NCBI RefSeq assembly: GCF_035943795.1
Contig: NZ_DASZBY010000093.1
Coordinates: 1-64,000, forward strand
Reading direction: 5' to 3'
Source of the DNA: Aliidongia sp035943795
GTDB taxonomy: Bacteria > Pseudomonadota > Alphaproteobacteria > ATCC43930 > CGMCC-115725
Length of the DNA: 64,000 bases
Below the pieces are notes generated by a model, which saw only the letters and a program-made list of their open reading frames with translations, made no database searches and had not been told where the DNA came from. The position numbers and the translations under genes were made by a program. The stretch's first letter is position 1. Each line of letters opens with the position of its first letter. Shown one piece after another: positions 9,218 through 18,500 of the stretch.

Positions 9218-9970
9218 ATGACTCGCGACGAGATCCTAGGCACGCCGTCCATGCCGCTCGCGGCCCCATCCTATCCGCACGGTCCCTTCCGCTTCATCGA
9301 TCGCCAGTATTTCACCGTCGCCTACGAGAGCGACCGGGACGCAATCCGCGCCGCCGTGCCGGAACCGCTCGTGCCCGATCCGGACGGCATCGTCTATTAC
9401 GAATGGATCCGCATGCCCGACAGCTCGGGCTTCGGCGATTACACCGAGTCGGGCGTCGTCATCCCGTGCCACTATGAAGGCGTGGCCTGCAATTTCACCG
9501 CCCAGATGTATCTGGATGACGAACCGCCGATCGCGGCCGGGCGCGAGATCTGGGGATTTCCGAAGAAGCATGCCGAGCCGAAGCTGGAGGTCGTGCACGA
9601 CACGCTGACCGGCACCCTGCACTATGCCGGCGAGCGCGTGGCACTGGGCTCGATGGTCTATAAATGGGAACCGCACGTCCGCGACGTCAACAAGACCTAT
9701 GAGTCGCTGACCAAGAAGCAGGTCTGCCTGAAACTGATCCCCGACGTCGACGGCACGCCGGCGATCGCCCAGCTGGTGCATTTCCACCTGACCGACGTGA
9801 CGGTGAAAGGCTCCTGGACCGGCCCGGCGCGCCTGCATCTGATCCCGCATGTGAATGCGCCGGTCGCCGACCTGCCGGTGCGCAAGGTCATCGGCGGGCT
9901 GCATTTCATCGCCGACCTGACCCTGCCCTATGGCGAGGTGCTGTACGACTACCTGAAGCCCGGCAAATAG
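9218..9970 (+). CDS. adc: Acetoacetate decarboxylase
   Basis: Cytoplasmic enzyme of 250 residues expected to convert acetoacetate (or a related beta-keto acid) to acetone plus CO2 through a Schiff base. The family signature GREIWGFPKK is present; Lys116 aligns with the Schiff-base lysine Lys115 of the Clostridium enzyme and Lys117 with the neighbouring lysine that lowers its pKa. Length matches the family. The start has a GGAGA ribosome site 9 nt upstream. It follows the aryl-CoA ligase gene on the same strand. Many family members act on other beta-keto acids, so the true substrate may be a product of the neighbouring pathway. Confidence 0.9.
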   Translation: MTRDEILGTPSMPLAAPSYPHGPFRFIDRQYFTVAYESDRDAIRAAVPEPLVPDPDGIVYYEWIRMPDSSGFGDYTESGVVIPCHYEGVACNFTAQMYLDDEPPIAAGREIWGFPKKHAEPKLEVVHDTLTGTLHYAGERVALGSMVYKWEPHVRDVNKTYESLTKKQVCLKLIPDVDGTPAIAQLVHFHLTDVTVKGSWTGPARLHLIPHVNAPVADLPVRKVIGGLHFIADLTLPYGEVLYDYLKPGK

Positions 9971-9988
9971 CCGGACGGGACCGCGCGG

Positions 9989-10558
9989 TCAGCCGATCAG
10001 GCCTTCGACCTCGCGGTCCCGGCCCAGTTCCTTCATCAGCTGGACGAAGCGCGGCACGCGCTTGGCATATTCGGCGTGACGCGCCCGCACGGCCGCGACC
10101 AGGGTGCCCTTGCGGCCCAGCAGCTCGTCACCCAGTTCGATGATCCGCAGGTTCGGCCAGGCGCGATCGCGGACACGCACGATCTCGGCCACGATGTCGG
10201 CCGACGACACGTCGGGCAGCGCCTGGGCCAGCAGCAGGATGGTGAAGGCGCTCGATCGCGAAATCCCGGCATGGCAATGCACCAGCAGATGGCCTTGCGG
10301 CCCCGGCAGGTCGCGGCCGAATTCCAGCACCTGACGGACATGGTCGATCTCGACCAGGATCTCGCCCGGCTTGACGTCGATCGCGTCATGGAAGCGCAGT
10401 TGCAGCCGGTGGGTCGGGTTCAGCAGCCCCAGGCTTGCCGGCTCCGGATATTCCGGATCGAGCACCGACAGCAGATGGGTGACGCCGCGGGTCTGGAACG
10501 GCGCCAGTTCCTCGATGCCGCAGATGGAAATTTCGAAAGGCGTGAGCGACATCGGCAA
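9989..10558 (-). CDS. Dual-specificity/tyrosine-phosphatase-like protein
   Basis: Protein of 189 residues with a cysteine-phosphatase P-loop: Cys95 and Arg101 in HCHAGISRSS, the C-X5-R signature. The preceding region carries the expected family layout (hydrophobic strand LLVHC). Proteins like this are annotated as tyrosine phosphatase family or protein-tyrosine-phosphatase-like in alphaproteobacteria; targets are unknown. It is convergent with adc (18 bp apart) and is followed upstream, on the same strand, by a dehydrogenase gene 89 bp away. I saw no aspartate general-acid loop I could place with confidence. Confidence 0.8.
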   Translation of the reverse strand: MPMSLTPFEISICGIEELAPFQTRGVTHLLSVLDPEYPEPASLGLLNPTHRLQLRFHDAIDVKPGEILVEIDHVRQVLEFGRDLPGPQGHLLVHCHAGISRSSAFTILLLAQALPDVSSADIVAEIVRVRDRAWPNLRIIELGDELLGRKGTLVAAVRARHAEYAKRVPRFVQLMKELGRDREVEGLIG

Positions 10559-10647
10559 CCATCCGGCTTCTCTGGCGAAGGAGCGGTCAGTCTAGCGCAC
10601 GATCCGGAGGAGCAGCCGTGTCGTTCGATGGCGACTGCCTTGCACGC

Positions 10648-11544
10648 TCATTCCTTGGGCCGGGCGACCGTGATGCCGGCCAATCCCTCATAGACCTTGA
10701 CCACGGCGGCATCGTCCTCGCCGCCATGGCCGGACGCCGCGGCCGCGAGGAATTGCTGGTGCGCCGCCGCAGCGATCGGCAATGGGAAACGCAGCGATCT
10801 TCCGGTGTCGAGCACCAGACCCAGGTCCTTGACGAAGATTTCGACCGAGGATAGCGGCGTGAAATCGCCGTCGAGCATGTGCGGCACCCGGTTCTGGAAC
10901 ATCCAGGAACCGCCCGCGCTGTTGGAGATCACCTCGTACAGTTGGCGCGGATCGGCGCCGGCGCGGGTGCCGAGCGCCATCGCCTCGGCCGCCGCCGCGA
11001 TATGCACGCCGGCCAGCAACTGGTTCACCGTCTTGACCGTCGAGCCGATGCCGGGCCGGTCGCCCAGCCGATAGACGGTCGCGGCGACGGCCGTCAGGAC
11101 CGGGTCGGCGATGGCATAGGCCTCGGCCGATCCCGAGGACATGATGGTCAATTGTCCGTCCCGCGCCTTGGCGGCACCGCCCGAAACCGGCGCATCGAGC
11201 AGCAGGTGCCCGGTCTCCGCCAGACGGGCGGCCAGCGCCTCGGTGAATTGCGCCGGCACTGTCGAGGACAGCATCACGACGGCGCCGGCCACGAGCGCGC
11301 CGATGGCGCCCTTCGGGCCATACAGCACGGCTTCGACCTGGGCCTGGTTCACGACCATCAGAATGACGAGACGGGCGCCCTCTGCCGCCGCGGCCGGATC
11401 GGCGGCGGCATGCCCACCGGCAGCGACGAGGCTCTCGACCGCTGCAGCCCTGACGTCGCTGCCGGCGACCTCGTGGCCCGCCTTCACCAGGCTCAGCGCC
11501 ACGCCCATGCCCATCGAACCGAGCCCGATCACACCAATCCGCAT
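10648..11544 (-). CDS. NAD(P)-dependent beta-hydroxyacid dehydrogenase (3-hydroxyisobutyrate dehydrogenase family)
   Basis: Oxidoreductase of 298 residues. The Rossmann motif GLGSMG is at residues 7-12, the substrate-binding loop DAPVSGG at 117-123, and the catalytic lysine is Lys171 in STVKTVNQ. These define the HIBADH/tartronate-semialdehyde reductase/L-threonate dehydrogenase family. I chose ATG 11544 over 11565 because GGAGG lies 8 nt upstream and the Rossmann strand then begins directly. The substrate is not determined. A family member (2-hydroxymethylglutarate dehydrogenase) acts in clostridial nicotinate breakdown, but this gene is 36 kb from the nicotinate-like cluster and I do not link them. 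Confidence 0.88.
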   Translation of the reverse strand: MRIGVIGLGSMGMGVALSLVKAGHEVAGSDVRAAAVESLVAAGGHAAADPAAAAEGARLVILMVVNQAQVEAVLYGPKGAIGALVAGAVVMLSSTVPAQFTEALAARLAETGHLLLDAPVSGGAAKARDGQLTIMSSGSAEAYAIADPVLTAVAATVYRLGDRPGIGSTVKTVNQLLAGVHIAAAAEAMALGTRAGADPRQLYEVISNSAGGSWMFQNRVPHMLDGDFTPLSSVEIFVKDLGLVLDTGRSLRFPLPIAAAAHQQFLAAAASGHGGEDDAAVVKVYEGLAGITVARPKE

Positions 11545-11602
11545 CCCCGAATCCTCCCTCGTCAATCGCCGCCGGGAATCCTAGGCCGCCGGGCCAGTCG
11601 GT

Positions 11603-11950
11603 TCAAAGAATCTCGGCCAGCCGGGTCGCCGGGCGGCAGATCCGCGCGCCCTTGTCGGTCACCACGATCGGCCGCTCGATCAGGATCGGATGGGCCACCA
11701 TGGCGTCGATCAGGCGATCCTCCGTCAGGGCGGGATCATCGAGGCCGAGTTCTTCGTAGACTGCCTCTTTTCGCCGGAGCACAGCGCGCGGACCGACGCC
11801 GAGATGGCCCAGCAGACCCCGCAGCGCCACACGGTCGAGCGGCTGCTTCAGATACTCGACGATGGTGACGGCGAGACCTTTGTCCTGGAGCGCCGCCAGG
11901 ACGGTGCGGGACGTGGTGCAGCGGGGATTGTGGAAGATCGTGATCGTCAT
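11603..11950 (-). CDS. arsC: Arsenate reductase, glutaredoxin-dependent type
   Basis: Thioredoxin-fold protein of 115 residues. The catalytic cysteine is Cys11 in FHNPRCTTSR. The arginines that hold the oxyanion in ArsC have counterparts in LRRKEAVYEEL, PILIERPIVV and ARICRP. It would reduce arsenate to arsenite using glutathione/glutaredoxin. No arsR, arsB or acr3 gene is nearby, so a general redox role is also possible. The start at 11950 fits the conserved first strand; no strong ribosome site precedes it. It is divergent from the small secreted-protein gene across 128 bp. Confidence 0.87.
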   Translation of the reverse strand: MTITIFHNPRCTTSRTVLAALQDKGLAVTIVEYLKQPLDRVALRGLLGHLGVGPRAVLRRKEAVYEELGLDDPALTEDRLIDAMVAHPILIERPIVVTDKGARICRPATRLAEIL

Positions 11951-12078
11951 CGGAGTGCTCGCATTTGGGTCGGCCGAAAAATGCCACGGACTATTCCTCC
12001 ATGTCGACGGAATGGAACGGGCGCGCCGAACGTATTTCATAGGTACGAACGGCTTTGTTCGAATAAGGAGTTTTAAAA

Positions 12079-12336
12079 ATGCTTCGTTATAAGCTGGCTC
12101 TTGCCGCTGCCGGTATCGGCCTCGCCGCGACCTTGGGCGCGGCCGCGCCGGCCGAGGCTCGGACCTTCGTTTCCGTCGGCGTCGGCCTGCCGGGCTACTA
12201 TGCCCCGCCCCCGCCGGTCTACTACGCCCCGCCCCCGCCTCCGCCGGTCTATTATGCGCCGGCCCCCGTCTATTACGGGCCGGGCTACTACCATCCTCAC
12301 TATCACCACTACCATCCGTACTACCGCCACTATTAG
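12079..12336 (+). CDS. Small secreted Tyr/Pro/His-rich protein
   Basis: Protein of 85 residues with a clear signal peptide (basic start, hydrophobic core, AEA cleavage region near residue 28). The mature part is low complexity: PVYYAP-type repeats in runs of proline, ending in a His/Tyr-rich tail (HPHYHHYHPYYRHY). It has a strong AAGGAG ribosome site and an intrinsic terminator immediately after, so it is probably a well-expressed monocistronic gene. Small proteins of this style are common and unnamed in alphaproteobacteria; metal binding by the His-rich tail or surface adhesion are guesses. No enzymatic domain is present. Confidence 0.82.
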   Translation: MLRYKLALAAAGIGLAATLGAAAPAEARTFVSVGVGLPGYYAPPPPVYYAPPPPPPVYYAPAPVYYGPGYYHPHYHHYHPYYRHY

Positions 12337-12349
12337 GCGGCCTTCGAAA

Positions 12350-12383
12350 GGGCTGCGCCGGGCAACCGGCGCGGCCTTTTCTT
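12350..12383 (+). terminator. Intrinsic terminator with GCAA tetraloop
   Basis: An 11-bp stem (12351-12361 with 12366-12376, one U-G pair) is closed by a GCAA (GNRA) tetraloop and followed by TTTTCTT. It ends the transcript of the small secreted-protein gene. Confidence 0.85.
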
Positions 12384-12433
12384 AAGGCCACGCCCGGCAT
12401 ACCCCGCCGCCCCTCGAATTCGCGAACCGCGCC

Positions 12434-12506
12434 GAATCCCGCGCAACTAAACGAACGTCACAGCAGCATAAGCTTTGCGAAAGAGCCATTCCGTAGCGCG
12501 GGATTC
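12434..12506. repeat. Inverted repeat upstream of the sensor kinase
   Basis: GAATCCCGCGC at 12434-12444 and its exact complement GCGCGGGATTC at 12496-12506 are separated by 51 bp. They could form a long-loop hairpin or be two half-sites of a dimeric regulator. The element lies in the 250 bp gap between the small secreted-protein gene and the kinase, just before the candidate kinase promoter. Confidence 0.5.
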
Positions 12507-12515
12507 AACTGCCCC

Positions 12516-12542
12516 TTGCGTTAGGTAACGTTTTCGTAAAAT
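12516..12542 (+). promoter_or_regulatory. Candidate sensor-kinase promoter with overlapping near-palindrome
   Basis: TTGCGT at 12516-12521 and TAAAAT at 12537-12542 are spaced by 15 bp, short but usable. The spacer contains CGTTAGGTAACG (12519-12530), palindromic except at its centre, which could bind a regulator. The kinase starts 45 bp downstream. Confidence 0.35.
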
Positions 12543-12586
12543 CTGCTGCGCCCGCCGGATTTTTCGGAGGGCCGCCGAGGATATTT

Positions 12587-14728
12587 ATGCCTTCATTGAC
12601 ACCGCGGAGCTTGTTCTCCACCGTGCTGGCGCTCGCCGCAGCCCTCGTGCTGCTCGGCGGCATCGTGGTGTGGAACTCCTACCGAACGGCGATCGGCAAG
12701 GCCGAAGGCACCTCCAGAAATCTCGCGACCGTGCTCGACGAGCATGCCGCCCATAGTCTCGACACCGTCGATCAGCGGCTGCGGATGCTGTTCGATCTGT
12801 CGATCGATGGCCAGCGCCGGACCAATGACGAAATCGGACGGCTCGTCGCCCGGACCAACGATCGCTCGGGGCTGGTGCGCGGCTTCACCGTGGCCGACGA
12901 TCAGGGCCGTCTGCTGTTCGACCAGATGGGCGGCCAACCGGTCGCGTCGCTCGACGCGTTCGCCCGACAGCGGGACAATCCGGCGCAAAGCCTGTTCATC
13001 GGGACGCCCAGCCGCGTCGCGGACGGCTCGTGGCAATTGCCGGTCAGTCGCGGCTTCCGCGGTTCCGACGGGCAGTTCCTCGGCGTCGCCATCGCCTACC
13101 TCGACCTGGCGGCGTTCGACCGCTTCTACGCGACGCTCGACCTGGGCGAGAACGGCGCAGTGGCGGTCGCCCGCGCCGATGGCCGGCTGCTCTGGCGTCA
13201 TCCGATGATCGATCTGACCGATCCGCCCGCATTCAAGCATCCCGTCGTGCAGCCGGACGCGTTCGAAGCGGGACGCAGCGGCAACTACCAGGGCGTCTCC
13301 CCGGTCGACGGGCAGAGCCGGATCATCGGCTATGTCGTCGACCACGACAATCCGTTCACCGTGTTCGTCGCCGTCAATCGCAAGGCGGCGCTCGCCGATT
13401 GGCAGGACGAGACGGTCGTCACCGGGCTGGTGGCGACGTTGCTGGTGGTCTGCCTCGTAATGCTGGGGTGGCGCCTTCAGGGCGAAATGATCGAGCGCAC
13501 CAGGGGCTTTGCCGATCTGGAGCGCCAGGCCTCCGCACTCGCCGTCAATACCATGCAGCTCGACATGGCCCGCCACCTGGCCGAGGAGGCGGAGGAGCGG
13601 CTGCGCAATGCGCTCGATGCGCTGAGCGAGGGCTTCCTGCTATGGGATTCCGAGGATCGGCTGGTGTTGTGCAACGATGCCGCCCACGTGCTCGATCCGG
13701 ACCCGGGCAGCAAGGTCGAGTTCGGCCAATCCTTCGGCGAATTGCTGGACGACCGGCTGGAGCGCGGCCTGATCCCAACCGCGATCGGGCGCGAACCGGA
13801 ATATCGCAACGCGCGGCTGATCAGCCATCTCAATCCCGGCATGCCGATCGAATTCGAGACGGCGGAAGGCCAGATCCTGCGCGTGGTCGAACGGCGCACG
13901 ACCGAGGGCGGCATCGTCACCCTGCGCAGCGACGTGACGGCACAGCGCCAGCTGGAGCGCGCGCTGATCGAGGCGCGCCAGGAGGCCGAAGCCGGCAGCC
14001 GCGCCAAATCCGAATTCCTGGCGAGCATGAGCCACGAGTTGCGGACGCCCTTGAACGCCGTGATCGGCTTCGCCGAACTGATCCACGGCGAGATGCTGGG
14101 AAACGACGCCGCCGCCTATGCGCGCTATCGCGAATACGCCGGCGACATCCGGGACAGCGGCAGCCACCTGCTGGGCCTGATCAACGACATCCTTGATTTC
14201 TCGAAGACCGAAGCCGGCGAGTTGCAGCTGATCCAGGATCCGGTCGACCTGAACGAGCTGATCGACAGCGCCGTGCGCATGCTGAAGCCGCGCGCCGAGC
14301 GTGCGGGTATCCTGCTCAACACCCGGATACCGTCCAACCTGCCCCCCGTGCTGGGCGACGGCATGCGCCTGCGCCAGATCCTGCTGAACCTGATGTCGAA
14401 CGCGATCAAGTACACGCCCGAGGCCGGCCACGTCTCCGTGTCGGTGGAGTCGACGGAGGGCGGGGTGCTGATCAAGGTGGCCGATACCGGTATCGGCATC
14501 GCGCCCGAGGACATGTCGACGGTGCTCGAGCCGTTCCGTCAGATCGATAACGACCTCAATCGCCGCAACCCCGGCACCGGCCTGGGCCTGCCGCTGACCA
14601 AGCGCCTGGTCGAGCTGCACCAGGGCGTGCTGGAGCTGGAAAGCAGGGTCGGCCATGGTACCACCGCCGTCGTGCGCCTGCCCGCCAATCAGGATGGATC
14701 GGGCGGACGTCTCGCCGCCGCCAGCTGA
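12587..14728 (+). CDS. Membrane sensor histidine kinase (periplasmic sensor, PAS, HisKA, HATPase)
   Basis: Protein of 713 residues. One membrane helix is at about 10-30, followed by an extracytoplasmic PDC/Cache-like sensory region of about 240 residues and a second helix near 283-300 (GLVATLLVVCLVMLGW). Then come a PAS domain around 340-455 (NALDALSEGFLLWD), HisKA with phospho-acceptor His483 (SMSHELRTPLNAVIGF), and an ATPase domain with the N box (LMSNAIKYTPEAG), G1 (VADTGIGIAPED) and G2 (GTGLGLPL). There is no receiver domain and no response regulator in the window, so it is an orphan kinase that probably signals to a regulator elsewhere. The ligand is unknown. Confidence 0.93.
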   Translation: MPSLTPRSLFSTVLALAAALVLLGGIVVWNSYRTAIGKAEGTSRNLATVLDEHAAHSLDTVDQRLRMLFDLSIDGQRRTNDEIGRLVARTNDRSGLVRGFTVADDQGRLLFDQMGGQPVASLDAFARQRDNPAQSLFIGTPSRVADGSWQLPVSRGFRGSDGQFLGVAIAYLDLAAFDRFYATLDLGENGAVAVARADGRLLWRHPMIDLTDPPAFKHPVVQPDAFEAGRSGNYQGVSPVDGQSRIIGYVVDHDNPFTVFVAVNRKAALADWQDETVVTGLVATLLVVCLVMLGWRLQGEMIERTRGFADLERQASALAVNTMQLDMARHLAEEAEERLRNALDALSEGFLLWDSEDRLVLCNDAAHVLDPDPGSKVEFGQSFGELLDDRLERGLIPTAIGREPEYRNARLISHLNPGMPIEFETAEGQILRVVERRTTEGGIVTLRSDVTAQRQLERALIEARQEAEAGSRAKSEFLASMSHELRTPLNAVIGFAELIHGEMLGNDAAAYARYREYAGDIRDSGSHLLGLINDILDFSKTEAGELQLIQDPVDLNELIDSAVRMLKPRAERAGILLNTRIPSNLPPVLGDGMRLRQILLNLMSNAIKYTPEAGHVSVSVESTEGGVLIKVADTGIGIAPEDMSTVLEPFRQIDNDLNRRNPGTGLGLPLTKRLVELHQGVLELESRVGHGTTAVVRLPANQDGSGGRLAAAS

Positions 14729-14756
14729 ACCCTGCAAAGATTTCGCGACGACCGCC

Positions 14757-15596
14757 ATGCTGTTCACGGCGCCTGACATCGCCCGCCGGCTCGAAGCCGC
14801 GGAAGCCCTCCACGTCACCCGGCAGGCCGGGACGTACGCGCGCCTCCATCCCGACAGCAACGCCCGGACGGTAGCCATCGGCAGCGGCGTCGCGATCGTG
14901 ACCGACGCCGCTTTCGGCCGGAAACTCAACCACGTCGTCGGTCTCGGCATGGGGTCGCCGATCACGCCGGACGACCTCGTCGCCATCGAACGGCTCTATC
15001 ATCCCAGGGGCCTGCCGGCGGAGATCGACCTCTGCCCCCATGCTGACTCCGGCGCGCTGGACGTGCTGGTTGAGCGGGGCTACCGGGTCAATGCCTTCTC
15101 GAACAGCTTCGGCCGCGTCCTGAGCGATGCCGACCTGGCGCCGCCGGCCTCGCCCGGCATCGAGATCCGCCGCGTCGATGCCGCCCTGGCCGAACTTTTC
15201 ATCGCCGAGTGCGTCGCCGGCTTTTCGGTCCAAGCCCAGCGCCGTCCGGCCGCCCTGCTCGAGATCCTGGCGCGCATCGCGCTGGAACGGGCCGACACGA
15301 CCCTGTTCCTGGCGCTGATCGGCGGCACCGTCGCGGGGTCGGCCGGCACAGCCCTGCTGGAGACCGCCGACGGGCCGGTCGCCCACCTGCATATCGCCAG
15401 CACCCGCCCGGATCATCGCGGCCGGGGCGTCCAGGCCGCCCTGCTTCAGGCGCGCCTCGCCGACGCCCGCCGCGCCGGCCTGGACCTCGCCAGCATTTCG
15501 GTCCGCCCCACCAACACCAGCGCGCGCAATGCGGAGCGGGCCGGCTTCCGGCTCGCCTTCACCAAGCCGACATTCTCGAGGCCGCCCCCACCCTGA
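14757..15596 (+). CDS. GNAT-family N-acetyltransferase
   Basis: Protein of 279 residues. The C-terminal half is a GNAT acetyl-CoA-binding fold: HLHIASTRPDHRGRGVQAALL carries the pyrophosphate-binding loop RGRGVQ, and TNTSARNAERAGFRLAFTK is the typical closing motif. The N-terminal half (about 1-135) is a divergent GNAT-like repeat. I chose ATG 14757, 28 bp after the kinase stop; longer frames overlap the kinase and have an Arg/Pro-rich lead. The acceptor substrate is unknown. It is convergent with the RND permease, with only 3 bp between the stops. Confidence 0.82.
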   Translation: MLFTAPDIARRLEAAEALHVTRQAGTYARLHPDSNARTVAIGSGVAIVTDAAFGRKLNHVVGLGMGSPITPDDLVAIERLYHPRGLPAEIDLCPHADSGALDVLVERGYRVNAFSNSFGRVLSDADLAPPASPGIEIRRVDAALAELFIAECVAGFSVQAQRRPAALLEILARIALERADTTLFLALIGGTVAGSAGTALLETADGPVAHLHIASTRPDHRGRGVQAALLQARLADARRAGLDLASISVRPTNTSARNAERAGFRLAFTKPTFSRPPPP

Positions 15597-15599
15597 CCG

Positions 15600-18500
15600 T
15601 CACGGCGCGGGTGTCGCCGGCACGGCTTTGCCCGCGCGGCGGCCGACCAGGCCACGGATCACCACGTAGAAGATCGGCGTGAAGATCAGGCCGAAGCAGG
15701 TCACGCCCAGCATGCCGAAGAACACGGCCGTGCCGAGCGATTGGCGCATTTCGGCACCGGCGCCGGTCGCGATCGCCAGCGGCACGACGCCCAGGATGAA
15801 GGCGAACGAGGTCATGAGAATCGGTCGCAGCCGCGTGCGCGCGGCCGTGATCGCCGCCTGGAACCGGTCCTGCCCTTCGTCCTCCGCCTGCCTTGCGAAT
15901 TCCACGATCAGGATCGCGTTCTTGGCGGCGAGGCCCACCAGCACGACGAAGCCGACCTGGGCCAGGATGTTGACCGCGATGCCGCGCAGCAGCAATCCCG
16001 AGACTGCCGCCAGCAGGCACATGGGCACGATCAGGACGACCGACAGCGGCAGCGCCCAGCTTTCGTACTGCGCCGCCAGCACCAGGAACACGAACAGCAC
16101 CGAGGCCGCGAACACCAGGATGCCGGAATTGCCGGCGAGCTTTTCCTGGTAGCTGAGCTCGGTCCATTCATAGCCGAAGCCGTCTGAGAGCCGTTCAGCC
16201 GCGATCTTTTCCAGCTGTGCCAGTGCATAGCCGGTCGAATAGCCCGGCAACAGCGAGCCCTGGACCTCCGCTGCCGGATAGAGATTGTAGCGTGGCACGC
16301 GATAGGGGCCGGTGATGTCGCGGAAGCTGGTGACCGAGCCGATCGGCACCATTTGTCCGGCGCCGTTGCGGGTCTTCAGGTTCGCGATGTCGCTGACATT
16401 CTCGCGGAACTGGGCGTCGGCCTGAGCCGTCACCTGATAGGTCCGGCCCAGATAGTTGAAGTCGTTGACGTAGGCCGAGCCCAGATAGACCTGCAGCGCC
16501 TCGAACACCTTGTCGGCCGAGACGTTGAGCATCTCCGCCTTCACCCGGTCGATGTCGGCATAGACCTTGGGCGTGCGGTTGTTGAACAGGGAGAACACGC
16601 CGACCAGGCCGGGCGTCTTGTTGGCCGCCGCCAGGATCTCGCCGGTCGCCGCTTCGAGCGCCTGCAATCCGCGGCCCCGCTTGTCCTGGACCATCATCTT
16701 GAAGCCGCCGGCATTGCCGATGCCGCGCACTGGCGGCGGCTGGATGACCAGAGTGAATGCTTCCTGCAGCGCGCCCAGGCGCCGGCGCAGGTCCGCCTGG
16801 ATTGAGGCGGAGGTCTGGCCGGCCGCGACCCGTTCGGGGAACGGTTTGAAGGGCGTAAAGATCGCGCCGGCATTGGGCGCGTTGGTGAAGGTCGCGCCGT
16901 CGAACCCGGCCAGCACGACCGCATGCGCGATGCCGGGCGTGTCGAGGATGATGCCCGTCGCCTTGCGCACCACCGCATCGGTGCGCGCCAGCGACGAACC
17001 CGGCGGCAGCTGAAAGACGCAGATCAGGTAGCCCTGGTCCTGGTCGGGAATGAAGCCGGTCGGCGCGCGGCTGAACTGGAAACCGGTCAGGCCGATCAGA
17101 CCCGCATAGACGAGCAGCATCAGCACGGCCATTCGCGTCAGCCGTCCGGTCAGGCGGCCATAGCGGTCGGCCAGCCATTCGAAGCCCCGGTTGAACCCCG
17201 CGAAGAAGGCCACGAAAGGCCGCGCGAGCAGCGAGTGCTTCTGTTCATGATGCTCGACATGAGGCTTGAACAGGATCGCGCACAGCGCCGGGCTCAAGGT
17301 CAGGGAGACCAGCAGCGAAATCGCGGTCGAGGCCGCGATCGTGACGGCGAATTGCCGGAAGAACTGCCCCGAAATGCCGGGGATGAAGGCGGCGGGGATG
17401 AAGACCGCGCACAGCACGAGCGCGATGGCGATGAGCGCGCCGCCGACCTCGTCCATCGACTTGTGCGCCGCCTCGCGCGGATTCATGCCCAGCCGCATGT
17501 TGCGCTCGACGTTCTCGACCACGACGATCGCGTCGTCGACCACGATGCCAACCGCCAGCACCAGGCCGAACAGCGACAGGTTGTTCAGCGAATAGCCGAA
17601 AGCCGCGAGCACCGCGAAGGTCCCGATCAGCGAGACCGGGATGGCGACGATCGGGATGACCGAGGCGCGCCAGGTCTGCAGGAACAGGATCACGACGATG
17701 ACGACCAGCACCACCGCCTCGTAGATCGTCTTCTGCACCTCGTCGACCGACTGGGCGATGAATTGGGTCGGGTTGTAGACGATGTCGTATTTGACGCCGA
17801 TCGGGAACGCCTTGGACAATTGCTCCATGGTCGCGATGACATGGTCGGCGGTTTCGAGCGCGTTGGTGCCCGGCTGCTGGAAGATCAGCAGCGGCACGGC
17901 CTGGCGATCGTCGAGATAGCCGTTGGCGCCATAATCCTGGGCGCCAAGCTCGACCCGGGCGATGTCCCGGATCCGGGTGACGCGGCCGGCCGCATCGGTC
18001 TTGACGATGACGTCGTCGAACTGGCGCGGATCGGTCAGGCGCCCCAGCGTCTGGACGTTGAGCTGGAAGGCGCCGGGATTGGGCGTCGGCGGCGCGTTCA
18101 GCACGCCGGCCGAGACCTGGACGTTCTGCGCCTGCAGTGCGGCCACCACCTCGCCGGCCGTCAGGTTGCGCGACTGGATCTTGTCCGGGTCCAGCCAGAT
18201 GCGCATGGAATAGTCGCGTGCGCCGAAGATGCGGACGTCGCCGACCCCGGTGATGCGCGCCAGCACGTCCTTTACCTGCAGGGTGGCGTAGTTCGAGATA
18301 TAGAGCTGGTCGCGCGATTTGTCGGGCGAGGATAGATGCACGACCATCATCAGGTCGGGCGAGTTCTTCTTCACCGTCACGCCCAGGCGCTGCACGGTTT
18401 CGGGCAGGCGCGGCTGGGCGATCGCGACGCGGTTCTGCACCAGAACCTGGGCGGTATCGAGATTGGTGCCCAGGCTGAAGGTGACGGTGATCGACACGTT

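Noticed and set aside
9979..9990. GACCGCGCGGTC as a terminator between adc and the phosphatase gene
   Set aside because: The palindrome is only 12 bp with no loop or U-run.
10648..11544. Beta-hydroxyacid dehydrogenase as the 2-(hydroxymethyl)glutarate dehydrogenase of the nicotinate pathway
   Set aside because: Right family, but it is 36 kb away, lacks the shared operator, and the family has many substrates.
12013..12040. EcfG-type stress promoter (GGAAC at about 12013) for the small secreted protein
   Set aside because: No CGTT-like -10 at a spacing of 16-17 bp.
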